A model generated the notes under the pieces. It was not told the origin of the DNA. It saw only the letters and a list, made by a program, of their open reading frames with translations, and made no database searches. A stretch of 64,000 nucleotides of DNA, taken from assembly GCA_022340285.1 (NCBI GenBank), contig JAJDOG010000087.1, positions 47,463 to 111,462 on the forward strand, read 5' to 3'. Positions 7,879 through 17,818 of this stretch are shown here, piece by piece; within the stretch, counting starts at the first letter, position 1, and the number at the start of each line of letters is the position of its first letter. This DNA is from Betaproteobacteria bacterium (GTDB taxonomy: Bacteria > Pseudomonadota > Gammaproteobacteria > Burkholderiales > SG8-39). Both the position numbers and the translations under genes were made by a program.

Positions 7879-8778
7879 TCACTTGCCCAGAAAACGCTCG
7901 CGCAGCGCCTGCTGTCCCGCGGCGTCAATACCCAGGCCCTCGGAGAAGTACCTCTCGATGGATCCGTACTGCTTCTGCATCTCGTCGAGAGACGCCTCCA
8001 GGTACTCGGGCTTGACCCCGAGCACGGCCAGCGCGATCGAGCGCTCGCCGCCGCCCGCAACGAAGGCGTCGATGGCGTGCTGGAATTGCGGCAGCGTGTA
8101 GTCGTTGGTGCGCATGTAGTCAGCCATCACCGTCTCCTTCGGCACCCCGAGCAACGTCAGCAGCGCGGCCGCCGCCCAGCCGGTGCGGTCCTTGCCGGTC
8201 GTGCAATGGAACACGCCCGGCGCCATCTGCGGATTGGTGAGATCCAGGAACAGCGTGCGGTAGGACTGCTTCGCACTCGGGAGCGTGATGAACGCGCGGT
8301 AGACCTGCATGAACATCGCCTCGATCTTGCCGCCGCCGAGCACCACGTTGGCCTTCTTCGGCCGGTGGAGCAACGCTTCGAGCTCCGCGGCGGCGCTTCC
8401 CTTCTCGTCCGCCAGCACGTTCAGCAGGTGGTACTTGACGCCGGAGGGGATCTCGTCGGGCATGGCCTTGACCTCGGCGGCGGTGCGCAGGTCGTAGTCG
8501 TTCTTCAGCGCGAGCAGTTCCAGCTTCTTGATCTCCTCGGTGCTCATCGGGTTGAAGGTGTCGGAACGGTAGGCGATTCCGCGCGCGACCGTCTTGCCGT
8601 CGCGCGTCTTGTAGCCGCCGACGTCGCGCAGGTTGGGCACCGTCGGCATGCCGAGCGCAAGGCCCAGGCTCTGGCCCGGTGCGAGCATCGGCAGCGTGCC
8701 GGCAGGGGTCTGCGCGTGGGCCGTGGGCATCAGCAGCGCGCCAGCGGCAAGGATCATGCGAGTCAGCGTGCGTCGCAT
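7879..8778 (-). CDS. Exported tyrosine-protein phosphatase family protein
   Basis: 299 residues with a signal peptide cleaved near AHA-QT (residues 20-24). The NLRDVGGYKTRDGKTVARGIAYRSD region (49-73) and P-loop H191-C192-TTGKDRTG identify the Y_phosphatase3 / DSP-like family (ptp3-type, PTP with possible phosphoinositide activity); C192 is the nucleophile and R198 binds phosphate. Exported, so it acts in the periplasm or outside. It is downstream of the sulfatase and DUF1254 genes on the same strand (22 bp gap to DUF1254), so probably one transcription unit. Substrate unknown. Confidence 0.85.
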   Translation of the reverse strand: MRRTLTRMILAAGALLMPTAHAQTPAGTLPMLAPGQSLGLALGMPTVPNLRDVGGYKTRDGKTVARGIAYRSDTFNPMSTEEIKKLELLALKNDYDLRTAAEVKAMPDEIPSGVKYHLLNVLADEKGSAAAELEALLHRPKKANVVLGGGKIEAMFMQVYRAFITLPSAKQSYRTLFLDLTNPQMAPGVFHCTTGKDRTGWAAAALLTLLGVPKETVMADYMRTNDYTLPQFQHAIDAFVAGGGERSIALAVLGVKPEYLEASLDEMQKQYGSIERYFSEGLGIDAAGQQALRERFLGK

Positions 8779-8800
8779 TGCGTGGGGCTCCTATGCTGCG

Positions 8801-10345
8801 TCACGGCTGCAGTTCGATTTCCCCCGGCCGCCAGGTCTTGTTGAACCAGGGCTCGAGCGGGCCATACAACCGCAAGATCGTGAACCAGGCTTCGCCCGGA
8901 ATCGTCTGCACCCAGTTGTTCTGCTTGCCGGCCGGCGCCTTCGGGCCGAAGTACAGGTCTACCGAACCGTCGGCGTTCTTCTGCAGACTCTTGCTCTGGC
9001 TGCTCAGGCTCGGAAACTGCTGGTCCGTCTGCACCATCGAGCGGGTCTGCGCGCTGTAGACGATGACCGACCAGAAATCCTTGGCCGGAACGTTCGGCGG
9101 CAGGCGCAGCTTGTAGTTCTTGCCGCCGTCAAGTGGATTGTTGTTCGCGTCCACCGCGGTCCACGGGTAGATCGAGCCTTCGCCAACGATCTTTGTGTCC
9201 ATCGCCGGCGTCACGCCGGTGGCGATGTAGAAGAAGAAGGCCGCTGCGTCGAGATTGGCCACGCCCGGCTGCCATTCGAACCGGTAGCCGCCGACGAACG
9301 GCAGCCGCCAGTGCGCGTTGTCGTAGTAGTAGCCCTCCCGGCCCCGGAACCGGAACGCCATTGCCCGTGCGCTCGCCGCGCCGGCCGCGGCGGCTTCGGT
9401 GAGGATCTTCTTCATCCGCTCGTCGGGCGCGAAGGGCTTGCCCTTCTGGATGCCGATCGAAGCCCAGAATCCAAGTGTCGTCGGATCGATCTCGTTGGTG
9501 GGCTCCTCCTGCACCACTTGGTTCAGCATTTCCCAGAAGCGAAAGTCGTCCGGTCCGACCATGTTGAACGGCTTGCCCGACATGTTCACAAACTGCAGCT
9601 GCGGCGGGTTGGACGCCTGTCCGAGCGGGTAGATCTTGGTGAACTTCTTGACCGCGTCGACGCCCGGCTTCGGATCGCCCTTGACGAGAAAGCTGCGCCA
9701 CGGGATCCAGACGCTGTAGGTCGCCGGCCGGACAACGAAGTAGCCCTTCGGAACCTCGCCCTTGTGCCCAGGCGGCAGCAGCAGGTACTTGCCGCCCTTG
9801 CCCTTGTCCGGCCCGGTGATACCGACGTCGCCCACCCAGCGGTACCACATGTCGTTGATAAGCCCCAGCACCTTCGGCGGCACTTCGAGCACCAGCGGGC
9901 CTTTGCGCAGGTCCAGCCAGAACCAGGTGTAGGGCGTGTTGTCGTTGGCCGTCAGCTCGATCGTGCGCGAATCCACCAGTTGTTCCCAGATCGGCACGGT
10001 CCGGTTCACCGGGCCTACCGACAGGATCGCGTTGCGGTTGGCGAGTTGGTTCACCGGCGGCAGCGCCAGCAGGTAGGCCTGCACGGCGCGCTGGAAGTCC
10101 AGGTTGTCGAAGATCTTTTCCGTGCTGGCCAGGTCCGGCACGCCGCCGTCGAACTTCAGAGAGCCAAAGCGGGTATCGACCTGCGCGGGCGCGGCGATCC
10201 CGGCGGGCAAAGGGGTCGAGAACTTGTACTGCGGGTTGGCCGGCGGGCCACTCAGGGACTGCGCCATCGCCGGCGTTGCCGCCAGCGCTGTCGCGGTCAG
10301 CAGCGCCGGAACCAGCAACGAATTCGGCCATGCTCTCTTCAGCAT
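8801..10345 (-). CDS. DUF1254/DUF1214 exported protein
   Basis: 514 residues from the ATG at 10345, which gives a clear Sec signal (MLKRAWPNSLLVPALLTATALAATPAMAQ); the ORF extends 30 codons upstream without a better start. DUF1254 occupies the N-terminal part (FQRAVQAYLLALPPVNQL...TPYTWFWLDLRKGPLVLEVPP) and DUF1214 the C-terminal part (YKLRLPPNVPAKDFWSVIVYSAQTRSMVQ...WVQTIPGEAWFTILRLYGPLEPWFN). These paired domains are common in large secreted or periplasmic proteins of unknown activity and often sit next to sulfatase genes. Here the arylsulfatase gene is 103 bp upstream. Confidence 0.87.
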   Translation of the reverse strand: MLKRAWPNSLLVPALLTATALAATPAMAQSLSGPPANPQYKFSTPLPAGIAAPAQVDTRFGSLKFDGGVPDLASTEKIFDNLDFQRAVQAYLLALPPVNQLANRNAILSVGPVNRTVPIWEQLVDSRTIELTANDNTPYTWFWLDLRKGPLVLEVPPKVLGLINDMWYRWVGDVGITGPDKGKGGKYLLLPPGHKGEVPKGYFVVRPATYSVWIPWRSFLVKGDPKPGVDAVKKFTKIYPLGQASNPPQLQFVNMSGKPFNMVGPDDFRFWEMLNQVVQEEPTNEIDPTTLGFWASIGIQKGKPFAPDERMKKILTEAAAAGAASARAMAFRFRGREGYYYDNAHWRLPFVGGYRFEWQPGVANLDAAAFFFYIATGVTPAMDTKIVGEGSIYPWTAVDANNNPLDGGKNYKLRLPPNVPAKDFWSVIVYSAQTRSMVQTDQQFPSLSSQSKSLQKNADGSVDLYFGPKAPAGKQNNWVQTIPGEAWFTILRLYGPLEPWFNKTWRPGEIELQP

Positions 10346-10448
10346 TGTCCTGAACCTTTCGCGTTCACGTTCGCAGGGACGGTGGAAAAGAAATGAAATG
10401 GCGGGCCGCCCCGAAGACCGGCCCACACATTCCACGGCCGCAACGCCG

Positions 10449-13043
10449 CTATTGCCGGCCCATTTCGACTTTCTTCATGCCCTCTTCGAGCTTCTTGATG
10501 TCCGCGGGCGACAGCTGCGGCCGGTCGATCCTGATCGTCAGCTTGTTGAACTTCGCCGTCAGCGGGAACGGCGGCTTGTAGTCCGCGTCGTCGATTCCGG
10601 TGATGGTGTCGGAGCCGATGTCAAAGCTTTCGTCCCACTGCAGGATGATCGGGATCGTCCGCTCCATCTTCTTCGTCTGAACCGCCTTGCCGTCCACGAT
10701 CAGCGTGCCGGTCCCCGAGCGGCCGATGCCGGAGAAGTTGTTGTACGCCATGGTGCCGACGCCGAGGCCGTCATACTTGAAGTCGAACGCGATGGTGTGT
10801 CTGCCGGGAGCGAGCGCCTCCGGGGCCTCCCACCTGACCCATTCGAGGTTCAGCAGGTTCCAGTTGAATACCGGCTTGCCCTTGAGCAGGTAGAAGCCCC
10901 ATCCCGCAAAGCGTCCGCCGGACGTCGCGATCATGCCCTCCGCGCCGCCCTGCGGCACGGTGATGTCCGCGGTGAGGGTGTAGGAGGTGTCGAGCAGGTA
11001 AGGTGCATCGCCCTGCGGCACGCCGGTCATCGGCCTCGTGTAGGTCAACTCCGTGAGCCCTGCAGTGAGGCTCGGGCGCGCCGCGGCGACCCGGGCGCCC
11101 ACCGAGGCGTCCAGCGGGAAGACCTGGTACTTCTTCGCCTCCTCGACGAACATCTTTCGCATCTCCGCGACCTTGTCCGGATGCTGGGCGGCGATGTCCT
11201 CGGACTGGTTCCAGCTCTTGCTCAGGTCGTAGAGCTGGAAGATCTGGTTGTTGAGCGGGTCCGGGTTGGCCGGGCTGAAGGCGTCCCAGGGCGTCCGGTT
11301 GACCTTGGTGGAGAGCAACCAGCCATCGTGGTAGAGCGCCCACTGGCCCATCATCTCGAAGTACTGCGTCAAGTGCCGCGACGGCATCTTGGCATTCGCG
11401 GCGTCGAAGGTGTAGGCGAAGCTGGTGCCCTCGATGGGTTTCTGCTTGATGCCGTCCACGTATTCCGGCGCCGGGATGCCGGTGACCTCGAGCAGCGTGG
11501 GCGTGACGTCGATAAAGTGCATGAACTGGTCGCGCAGGCCGCCCTTGTCCTTGATGCGCGCCGGCCACGAGATGACCATGTTCTGGTTGACGCCGCCGAG
11601 CCGGGACGCGTTCTGCTTGAACCAGTCGAACGGCGTGTCGAACGCCCACGACCAGCCGGCCGACATGTGGTTGTAGGCGAACTCCGTGCCCCAGGCGTCG
11701 TAGTACTTCATCTGCACGTCCACCGGCGGACGGACGCCGTTGAAGAACGCGACCTCGCTGAACGTCCCCTCGGGTCCACCCTCGGCGCTGGTGCCGTTGT
11801 CGCCGTTGATGTAGATGATCAGCGTGTTGTCGAGCTTGCCCAGGTCCTCGAACGCCTGGATCACCCGGCCGATCTCGTGGTCGTTGTAGGCCACGTAGGC
11901 GGCGAACACCTCGACCTGCCGGATGTACAGCTTCTTCGCCTCGGGCGAGAGCTTGTCCCACGGCGTCAGGATATCGGCCGGCCAGGGCGTGAGCTTCTGG
12001 TCCGGCGGAATCACCCCGAGCTTCTTCTGGTTCTCGAAGATGCGCTCGCGAAGCTTTTCGTAGCCGTCGTCGAAGAGATGCATGGCGTGGATCTTGTCCA
12101 CCCATTCCTTGGTCGGGTGATGCGGCGCATGCGAGGAGCCGGGCACGTAATGGAGGAAGATCGGCTGGTTCGGATCGGTCTGGTGGATCCGGTACATCCA
12201 GTCGATGGCGTCGTCGGCCATCGCGGTGATCAGGTTCCAGGAGGGCTCCTTGCCGGTGACCGGCCAGATCGTCGCCTTGGGATCCGAGCGGTCCATCTTC
12301 AAGGTGCTCGGGTGATCGTTGAAGGGGTAGATCTGCGTCGTGTTGCGGAACAGGTTCGGCCCCCACTGGTTGGCGTCGCCGCCGACGAAACCGTAGAAGT
12401 AGTCGAAACCCAAGCCTGTCGGCCACTGGGTGAAGGGCCCCACCTGGCTGGCCTGGTAGGTCGGCGTGTTGTGGTCCTTGCCGAACCAGCTCGTTGCGTA
12501 GCCGTTGTCGCGCAGGATGCGGCCGATCGTCGCGTTGTCGACGCCGATGACGCTGTCGTAGCCCGGGAAGCCCGTAGCCTGCTCGGCGATCACGCCGAAG
12601 CCGACCGAGTGATGGTTGCGCCCGGTGATGAGCGCGGCCCGCGACGGCGAGCACAGCGAGGTGGACATGATCCGGTTGTAGCGCAGCCCATCCTTGGCGA
12701 TGCGCTCCATCGTCGGGGTCGGGATGACGCCGCCGAAGACGCTGTTGATCGCAAAGCCGGCGTCGTCGGTCATGATCAGCAGGATGTTGGGCGCGCCTTT
12801 GGGCGGCACCACGCGCGGCGGCCACCAGGATTTGGATTGCAGCGCATCGTCCTTGATCACGCCGGCAAACTTCGGCGCGGGCGGCGGGAGCTGGTTGCCC
12901 GGAATCGTCGTCGTGGCGCCCGGCGTGCCGAGCTGGCCGGTGACGACGACCGGCGCGGTCTGCTCCGCCTGGTTGGTGGTCGTGCAAGACACGAGCGTTG
13001 TGGCGACTGCGACAAGCCCCGCACCGATAAGCATGCGTTTCAT
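10449..13043 (-). CDS. Arylsulfatase (lipoprotein, formylglycine type)
   Basis: 864-residue alkaline-phosphatase-superfamily sulfatase. The start at 13043 is preceded by GGAGG seven bases away. The signal ends in a lipobox (LVSC, C20), so it should be lipid-anchored. Metal site D93-D94 is in LLIMTDDAG, and the sulfatase signature C131-S-P-S-R-A-A-L-I-T-G-R makes C131 the residue converted to formylglycine. GDNGT and NQNMVISWPARI follow. The last 150 or so residues form a beta-rich C-terminal domain seen in large arylsulfatases. It hydrolyses sulfate esters; the substrate is not predictable. Divergent from an AraC regulator that may control it. No dedicated formylglycine-generating enzyme lies in the window. 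Confidence 0.9.
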   Translation of the reverse strand: MKRMLIGAGLVAVATTLVSCTTTNQAEQTAPVVVTGQLGTPGATTTIPGNQLPPPAPKFAGVIKDDALQSKSWWPPRVVPPKGAPNILLIMTDDAGFAINSVFGGVIPTPTMERIAKDGLRYNRIMSTSLCSPSRAALITGRNHHSVGFGVIAEQATGFPGYDSVIGVDNATIGRILRDNGYATSWFGKDHNTPTYQASQVGPFTQWPTGLGFDYFYGFVGGDANQWGPNLFRNTTQIYPFNDHPSTLKMDRSDPKATIWPVTGKEPSWNLITAMADDAIDWMYRIHQTDPNQPIFLHYVPGSSHAPHHPTKEWVDKIHAMHLFDDGYEKLRERIFENQKKLGVIPPDQKLTPWPADILTPWDKLSPEAKKLYIRQVEVFAAYVAYNDHEIGRVIQAFEDLGKLDNTLIIYINGDNGTSAEGGPEGTFSEVAFFNGVRPPVDVQMKYYDAWGTEFAYNHMSAGWSWAFDTPFDWFKQNASRLGGVNQNMVISWPARIKDKGGLRDQFMHFIDVTPTLLEVTGIPAPEYVDGIKQKPIEGTSFAYTFDAANAKMPSRHLTQYFEMMGQWALYHDGWLLSTKVNRTPWDAFSPANPDPLNNQIFQLYDLSKSWNQSEDIAAQHPDKVAEMRKMFVEEAKKYQVFPLDASVGARVAAARPSLTAGLTELTYTRPMTGVPQGDAPYLLDTSYTLTADITVPQGGAEGMIATSGGRFAGWGFYLLKGKPVFNWNLLNLEWVRWEAPEALAPGRHTIAFDFKYDGLGVGTMAYNNFSGIGRSGTGTLIVDGKAVQTKKMERTIPIILQWDESFDIGSDTITGIDDADYKPPFPLTAKFNKLTIRIDRPQLSPADIKKLEEGMKKVEMGRQ

Positions 13044-13222
13044 CAATGACCTCCGCGGTTGAGAATGAACCGGCAAAATCGAAACCCAGAGGCGCAGCCA
13101 GCAAAGCGCCCCGTTTGGTTTCTCGACGGAACGGAAAAAGTTTACTATGGGCGGGATGGCCCTTCTTCACAGTTGGGGCCAATCCACCACTGACTTGATC
13201 TATCGCAAGCGGCAGCCCCCCC

Positions 13223-14299
13223 ATGGACCATCGCCCCGCGTTCGCGACGTCGCAAGACCTCTGGGTCAAGCCGCTACAGTGCATCCCCGACCTGCTCCGC
13301 GAGCTGGGCGCTCGACCACAAACGGTATTTCGCAGGGCCCAGATCAGCCCCCGGGTGCTGCTCGACCCCAAGAATCGCCTCGATTTCGTGCAGGTGGGCC
13401 GACTCCTTGTGGAGTGCGTCGTGGCGACCGGGTGCGAACACTTCGGACTGCTTGTCGGCCAGCGTGCCGGCCCCGCTACCGCCGGGATCATTCACGAGCT
13501 GATGCCGTTCACGCGGACGCTCCGGTCGGCGCTCCACGCCTTGAGATCGCACCTCCATCTGCATGACCGCGGTGGTGTGTTGGCGCTGACCGAGCAGTCC
13601 AGGACGCTGGTTGAAGCTGCCTATATCGTCTTTCGTCCCAATACGCCCGGAGCCGGGCAGATCGGCGACGGCGCTCTTGCGATCCTGCTTCTGATGCTGC
13701 GCAGCCTGTTTGGCCCCGCCTGGAAACCCGTCGGGGTGACGATTGCGCATCGCCGCCCGAGCGATACGAGGCCCTACCGTCGGTTCTTCAATGCGCCGAT
13801 TTCGTTCGACGCCCCGCGGTCCGCCTTGCTCATACCGGCGGGCTTGCTCGACCGTCAGCTTCCGAGCGCAGACGCCCGGGCAGAGGCAGCGATCCGGGCG
13901 GCGATCGTAGATGCCGAGGCAGTGCGTCCGTTGTCACTCACGCTGCAAGTGAAGCGGCTCGTCAGTGCGATGCTGGCTGGCTTCGCGCCGTCCTTCCCGC
14001 AGATCGCATCGTCACTCGGGATGAGCGGGCGGACGTTGCGGCGGCGTCTGGCCGACGAAGGGACGACCGTCACAGCGATCCTGGACGAGACCAGGACCGA
14101 GCTCGCCCGGCAGCTGATCGTTGACACGCGGATGCCGATTCACGAGATCGCCCAAACGCTCCACTACACCACGCCAGGAGCGTTCTCGCGGGCCTACCTG
14201 GGATGTACGGGCATCACTCCACGTTCGGCACGGAGGGCGGCATTGCGCGCGGCGACCATTGAGCGCCCGGAACGCCCGCGCCGCCCGCGACGTCGCTGA
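13223..14299 (+). CDS. AraC-family transcriptional regulator
   Basis: 358 residues. The N-terminal Arabinose_bd-type ligand domain (about 20-210, with LLRELGARPQTVFRRAQISPRVLLDP at its start) is of the OruR/MmsR class. The C-terminal AraC helix-turn-helix pair is at about 250-335 (FPQIASSLGMSGRTLRRRLADEGT, then PIHEIAQTLHYTTPGAFSRAY...GITP). The gene is divergent from the sulfatase cluster with a 179 bp intergenic region, so regulation of that cluster is the simplest guess. The Arg/Pro-rich tail (ERPERPRRPRRR) ends 17 bp before the convergent frdB stop. Confidence 0.87.
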   Translation: MDHRPAFATSQDLWVKPLQCIPDLLRELGARPQTVFRRAQISPRVLLDPKNRLDFVQVGRLLVECVVATGCEHFGLLVGQRAGPATAGIIHELMPFTRTLRSALHALRSHLHLHDRGGVLALTEQSRTLVEAAYIVFRPNTPGAGQIGDGALAILLLMLRSLFGPAWKPVGVTIAHRRPSDTRPYRRFFNAPISFDAPRSALLIPAGLLDRQLPSADARAEAAIRAAIVDAEAVRPLSLTLQVKRLVSAMLAGFAPSFPQIASSLGMSGRTLRRRLADEGTTVTAILDETRTELARQLIVDTRMPIHEIAQTLHYTTPGAFSRAYLGCTGITPRSARRAALRAATIERPERPRRPRRR

Positions 14300-14316
14300 T
14301 GGCCCTCGCGTCAAAG

Positions 14317-15084
14317 TCAGCGTTTCAGCCCGTTCGCGAGCATCTTCCGGCGCAGGAAGGCGATCTGGGTCGCGAGCGGCAGGTTCTTCGGACAGACGTC
14401 CTGGCACCCCACCAGCGACATGCAACCGAAGACACCCTCGTCGTCGCCGACCAGCTCGTAGTAGTCGTCATCGGACCGGTTGTCGCGCGGATCGAGGCGA
14501 AAGCGTGCGATCTTGTTGAGTCCCACCGCCCCCACGAACCCGGGTCGCATGCGCAGCGTCCCGCACGCCCCGACGCAGCAGCCGCATTCGATGCACCGGT
14601 CGAGCTCGTAGACCTCCTCGGCGAGCGCCGGATCCATCCGCTCTTCCATCTTGTGCAGATCGACCCCGGCCTCGTTCATGTGCACCCAGGTCTCGAGGCG
14701 CTCGCTCATCGCGCGCATCCACTTGCCGGTGTTGACCGAGAGATCCCCGATGAGTTCGAAGACCGGCAACGGCGCGAGCGTGATCTCCGAACCGAACTGC
14801 GTCGTGAGTGTCCGGCACGCAAGCCCGGGGCGGCCGTTGATGACCATGGCGCAGCTCCCGCAGATGCCCGCCCGGCAGACGAAATCGAACTGCAGGGAAG
14901 GATCCTGTTTCTCCCTGATCTCCGACAGCGCCAGGAAGAGCGTCATGCCGTGCGCTTCCTCGATCTCGTAGGTCTGCACGCGCGGCTCGGTACCCGCCTC
15001 GCGCGGGTTGAAGCGCAGCACGTTGATGTGCAGCCGGCGTGGTGGTTCGTGGTCATTCGGTGCAACGGTCTGCGGTTCGCTCAT
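14317..15084 (-). CDS. frdB: Fumarate reductase iron-sulfur subunit
   Basis: 255 residues. The three cluster motifs of the SdhB/FrdB family appear in order: [2Fe-2S] C-R-A-G-I-C-G-S-C with a later PGLAC, [4Fe-4S] [12 protein letters not shown], and [3Fe-4S] [12 protein letters not shown]. The wording around them is of the Wolinella/Campylobacter type rather than E. coli FrdB. It carries electrons from the diheme b subunit to FrdA on the cytoplasmic side. Overlaps the frdA stop by ATGA and is the last gene of the long operon; only 17 bp separate it from the convergent araC stop. Confidence 0.93.
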   Translation of the reverse strand: MSEPQTVAPNDHEPPRRLHINVLRFNPREAGTEPRVQTYEIEEAHGMTLFLALSEIREKQDPSLQFDFVCRAGICGSCAMVINGRPGLACRTLTTQFGSEITLAPLPVFELIGDLSVNTGKWMRAMSERLETWVHMNEAGVDLHKMEERMDPALAEEVYELDRCIECGCCVGACGTLRMRPGFVGAVGLNKIARFRLDPRDNRSDDDYYELVGDDEGVFGCMSLVGCQDVCPKNLPLATQIAFLRRKMLANGLKR

Positions 15085-17063
15085 GTCAGCCTTTCGTCCA
15101 TGCGTTCGTTGTGGCCGCGCAGACTCACCGGGAGCAGATGCTCGTACGGCATGAGCGCGTTCTGCACCGTGAACCGGTCCGCGCCGGCCATGCGGCCCTT
15201 CAGCGCCTCGAGCTCCGACGCGCGCCGCGCCGTGTCAGGGTGATCGATGTAGTCCTTCGCTCCGTAGCCGCGCCAGCCGGGAGGGAGCTCCATGCGCATC
15301 ACGTCGAGCGGCTCGTAGCCAAGCGTCGGCAGCGTGCCACGCTCGTCGGGCCAGGTGGCCAGCGTTCGCTTGAGCCACTCCTGGTCGTTGCGTCGCGGGT
15401 AGTCCTCCCTGAAATGCGCGCCCCGGCTCTCGGTGCGCACCAGCGCGCCGTAGGCCACGCACAGCGCGAGCTTGAGCATCTTCTGCACGCGGTATGCCGT
15501 CACGAGCTCCGGATTGGCGCCGAGAGCGTGACCTCGCACCCTGATCGAGCGGCTGCGCACGAGAAGTTTCTGAAGTGCGTCGACCGCCTCCTCGAGTTCG
15601 CGGCCGGTACGAAAGATCCCCACCTTGTCGGTCATCAGGTCCTGCATCTCGGCCCGGATCGCGCTGGCATCCTCGGTCCCGCCGGAGGCGAACAGCGCGT
15701 CGAGCTTGCCCTGCTCGCGCTCGACGAAGTCGCGGACGAGACCGGTCGAAAAGTCGATGTCGTTTGCCGGATCGGCGCAGAAGTCGGCGATGTTCTCGCC
15801 CACGATCATCCCCGCGACCACCGTCTCGGCGACCGAGTTGCCGCCGAGACGGTTGAACCCGTGCATGTCCCAGCACGCCGCCTCCCCGGCGGCGAACAGG
15901 CCCATGAGCGCGGGGCTCTGTCCCGACGGGGTCGTGCGGACCCCGCCCATCGTGTAGTGCTGGGCCGGGCGCACGGCGATCCACTGCTCGGCCGGATCGA
16001 TGCCGAGAAAGTACGCGCAGATCTCCTTCACCTCGCGGAGGTTCCGGTCGATGTGCGCGCGCCCGAGCAGCGTGATGTCGAGCCAGAGGTGGTCGCCGAA
16101 CCGCGACTTGGCGCCCTTGCCCTTGCGGATGTGCTCTTCCATGCGCCGCGAGACCACGTCGCGCGAGGCGAGCTCCTTCTTCTCGGGCTCGTAGTCCGGC
16201 ATGAAGCGGTGCCCTTCGCCGTCCTTGAGCAGGCCCCCGTCGCCCCGACATCCTTCGGTGACGAGAATGCCTGCCGGGAAGATCCCGGTGGGATGGAACT
16301 GGACCGCTTCCATGTTCCCCACGGCCGCGACGCCGGTCTCGAGCGCAATCGCAGTCCCGATACCTTCGCAGATCACCGCGTTGGTGGTGACCCGGTAGAG
16401 GCGCCCCGCGCCGCCGGTGGCGATGGCAGTCGCCTTGGCGACATAGGCCATCAGCTCGCCGGTGATGAGGTCGCGCACGACGGCCCCGTAACAGCGCCCG
16501 CCGTCGTGAATCAGGGCAAGCGCCTCGGCGCGCTCATGCACGGGAACACCGCTCGCGATCGCGCGGTCGCTCATCGCATAGAGCAGCGCGTGTCCGGTCC
16601 CGTCCGACACGTAGCAGGCCCGCCACTTCTTCGTGCCGCCGAAATCGCGCTGCATGATGAGCCCGTGCGCCTCGTCGCGCTCGGTGAGCGTCACCCGCTG
16701 CCCGTTGATGATGACCTCGCGATCGCCCTTTCGCACGCGGCTCCAGGGCACGCCCCAGGCCGCGAGCTCGCGCACTGCCTTCGGTGCGGTGTTGACGAAC
16801 ATCCGCACCACTTCCTGGTCGGCGCCCCAGTCGCTGCCACGCACGGTATCCTCGAAGTGCACGTCCTCGCTGTCGCCCTGGGCCTTGAGTACGTTGGCGA
16901 GGCTCGCCTGCATGCCGCCCTGAGCCGCCGCCGAGTGCGAACGCTTGGCCGGCACGAGCGAAATGACCGTGGCGTCGAATCCGCGCCGCCGCGCGCCGAT
17001 CGCGACCCGCTGCCCGGCGAGGCCTCCGCCGATAACGAGTACGTCGGTATAGACGATCTTCAT
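15081..17063 (-). CDS. frdA: Fumarate reductase flavoprotein subunit
   Basis: 660 residues from the ATG at 17063 ([24 protein letters not shown]-binding GxGxxG); the ORF runs on upstream into frdC in another frame. The covalent-FAD histidine lies in [25 protein letters not shown] and [11 protein letters not shown] supply dicarboxylate-binding residues, and [10 protein letters not shown] is the C-terminal FAD motif. The sequence resembles Wolinella-type quinol:fumarate reductase. It catalyses fumarate to succinate in the cytoplasm, or the reverse. Gene order frdC-frdA-frdB is that of Wolinella. It is 4 bp from frdC and overlaps frdB. Confidence 0.94.
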   Translation of the reverse strand: MKIVYTDVLVIGGGLAGQRVAIGARRRGFDATVISLVPAKRSHSAAAQGGMQASLANVLKAQGDSEDVHFEDTVRGSDWGADQEVVRMFVNTAPKAVRELAAWGVPWSRVRKGDREVIINGQRVTLTERDEAHGLIMQRDFGGTKKWRACYVSDGTGHALLYAMSDRAIASGVPVHERAEALALIHDGGRCYGAVVRDLITGELMAYVAKATAIATGGAGRLYRVTTNAVICEGIGTAIALETGVAAVGNMEAVQFHPTGIFPAGILVTEGCRGDGGLLKDGEGHRFMPDYEPEKKELASRDVVSRRMEEHIRKGKGAKSRFGDHLWLDITLLGRAHIDRNLREVKEICAYFLGIDPAEQWIAVRPAQHYTMGGVRTTPSGQSPALMGLFAAGEAACWDMHGFNRLGGNSVAETVVAGMIVGENIADFCADPANDIDFSTGLVRDFVEREQGKLDALFASGGTEDASAIRAEMQDLMTDKVGIFRTGRELEEAVDALQKLLVRSRSIRVRGHALGANPELVTAYRVQKMLKLALCVAYGALVRTESRGAHFREDYPRRNDQEWLKRTLATWPDERGTLPTLGYEPLDVMRMELPPGWRGYGAKDYIDHPDTARRASELEALKGRMAGADRFTVQNALMPYEHLLPVSLRGHNERMDERLT

Positions 17064-17067
17064 CGGC

Positions 17068-17781
17068 TCACCCGGAAAGGCCCCGGCCGAGGTAGGTCGC
17101 CAGCGACGCCAGCCCCAGCACGAGGTACGCGATAACGACGATCCACATGACCATGCGACGCCTCCTGGCGTGTGCCGAGTCGACCAGCGGCGGCACGCCC
17201 CACTTGACCGAGAGTCGATAGACGCCCACCGCCGCATGCACGAGGACCACCGGCAGGAAAATGAGATAGAGCGCCCAGGCGCCCTGCTCGACGACTCGAC
17301 GCGTCGACGGATCGGCCCCGATCGCGTCGGGCTGGGTGATCACCACGAACAGGTGCGCCGCTACCAGGAAGAAGAGGGCAAAGCCGGTCGCCGCCTGCCA
17401 CCACCAAAGCCGCGTGTCGGTGTGGTTGAGCGCCCGGACGTGACCGCTCATCTCCGCGTAGTCGCGGTGCGCGTGGGGAAACTTCCGCAATGCGAGCGCC
17501 GCGTGAATCACGACCAGCACGAGAATCACCACGGCAGCTGCCGACACGATCCAGGGGTGAGAGGATCCGAAGAAAAGCCTTCCTTCGAAGAAGTGCGCAA
17601 CGAAGTCCGCGGCGTCCGAACCGAACAGGATCGCGGAGTCGAGCAGCAGATGGACGGCAAGGAATGCAGCCAGCAGCAATCCCGTCAGGCTCTGCGCGAG
17701 ATCGAGCCGTGCCGGCCAGGCGCTCTTGCGCGGCGCGCGGTCGACCGTGGCGCGCCCGGTCATGTTGCCTGCTCCACTCAT
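17068..17781 (-). CDS. frdC: Diheme cytochrome b subunit of quinol:fumarate reductase
   Basis: 237 residues from the ATG at 17781, chosen because GGGAGGAGG lies just upstream; a start 10 codons earlier lacks a ribosome site. Five membrane helices. With this start the four heme ligands fall at H44, H93, H143 and H182, the same numbers as Wolinella succinogenes FrdC as I remember it. E66, the menaquinol-site glutamate, is also present, but position 180, the E-pathway glutamate, is leucine. [16 protein letters not shown] and ITQPDAIG are characteristic of the type-B diheme family. It oxidises menaquinol at the membrane for FrdAB. Confidence 0.93.
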   Translation of the reverse strand: MSGAGNMTGRATVDRAPRKSAWPARLDLAQSLTGLLLAAFLAVHLLLDSAILFGSDAADFVAHFFEGRLFFGSSHPWIVSAAAVVILVLVVIHAALALRKFPHAHRDYAEMSGHVRALNHTDTRLWWWQAATGFALFFLVAAHLFVVITQPDAIGADPSTRRVVEQGAWALYLIFLPVVLVHAAVGVYRLSVKWGVPPLVDSAHARRRRMVMWIVVIAYLVLGLASLATYLGRGLSG

Positions 17782-17818
17782 GAGGTCGGCCTCCTCCCGG
17801 GCATCCGGCATCGTCGCG

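Noticed and set aside
7127..7882. 251-residue version of the TAT-exported protein
   Set aside because: The extra N-terminal 78 residues are Arg-rich out-of-frame sequence over the ccoQ-like gene; the ATG at 7648 gives a proper twin-arginine signal.
10104..13049. 981-codon plus-strand ORF opposite the sulfatase
   Set aside because: It mirrors the sulfatase codons (third-position GC bias); no recognisable domain, and the opposite strand has an intact catalytic sulfatase.
13190..13210. FNR-like TTGATCTATCGCAA before the AraC gene
   Set aside because: Only the left half-site matches; the right half has two mismatches and there is no supporting context.
14317..17781. Reading frdCAB as ordinary TCA-cycle succinate dehydrogenase
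   Set aside because: The five-helix diheme subunit, frdCAB gene order and wording of the Fe-S motifs are of the Wolinella quinol:fumarate reductase type; sdhD and E. coli-type anchors are absent. Reverse operation remains possible.
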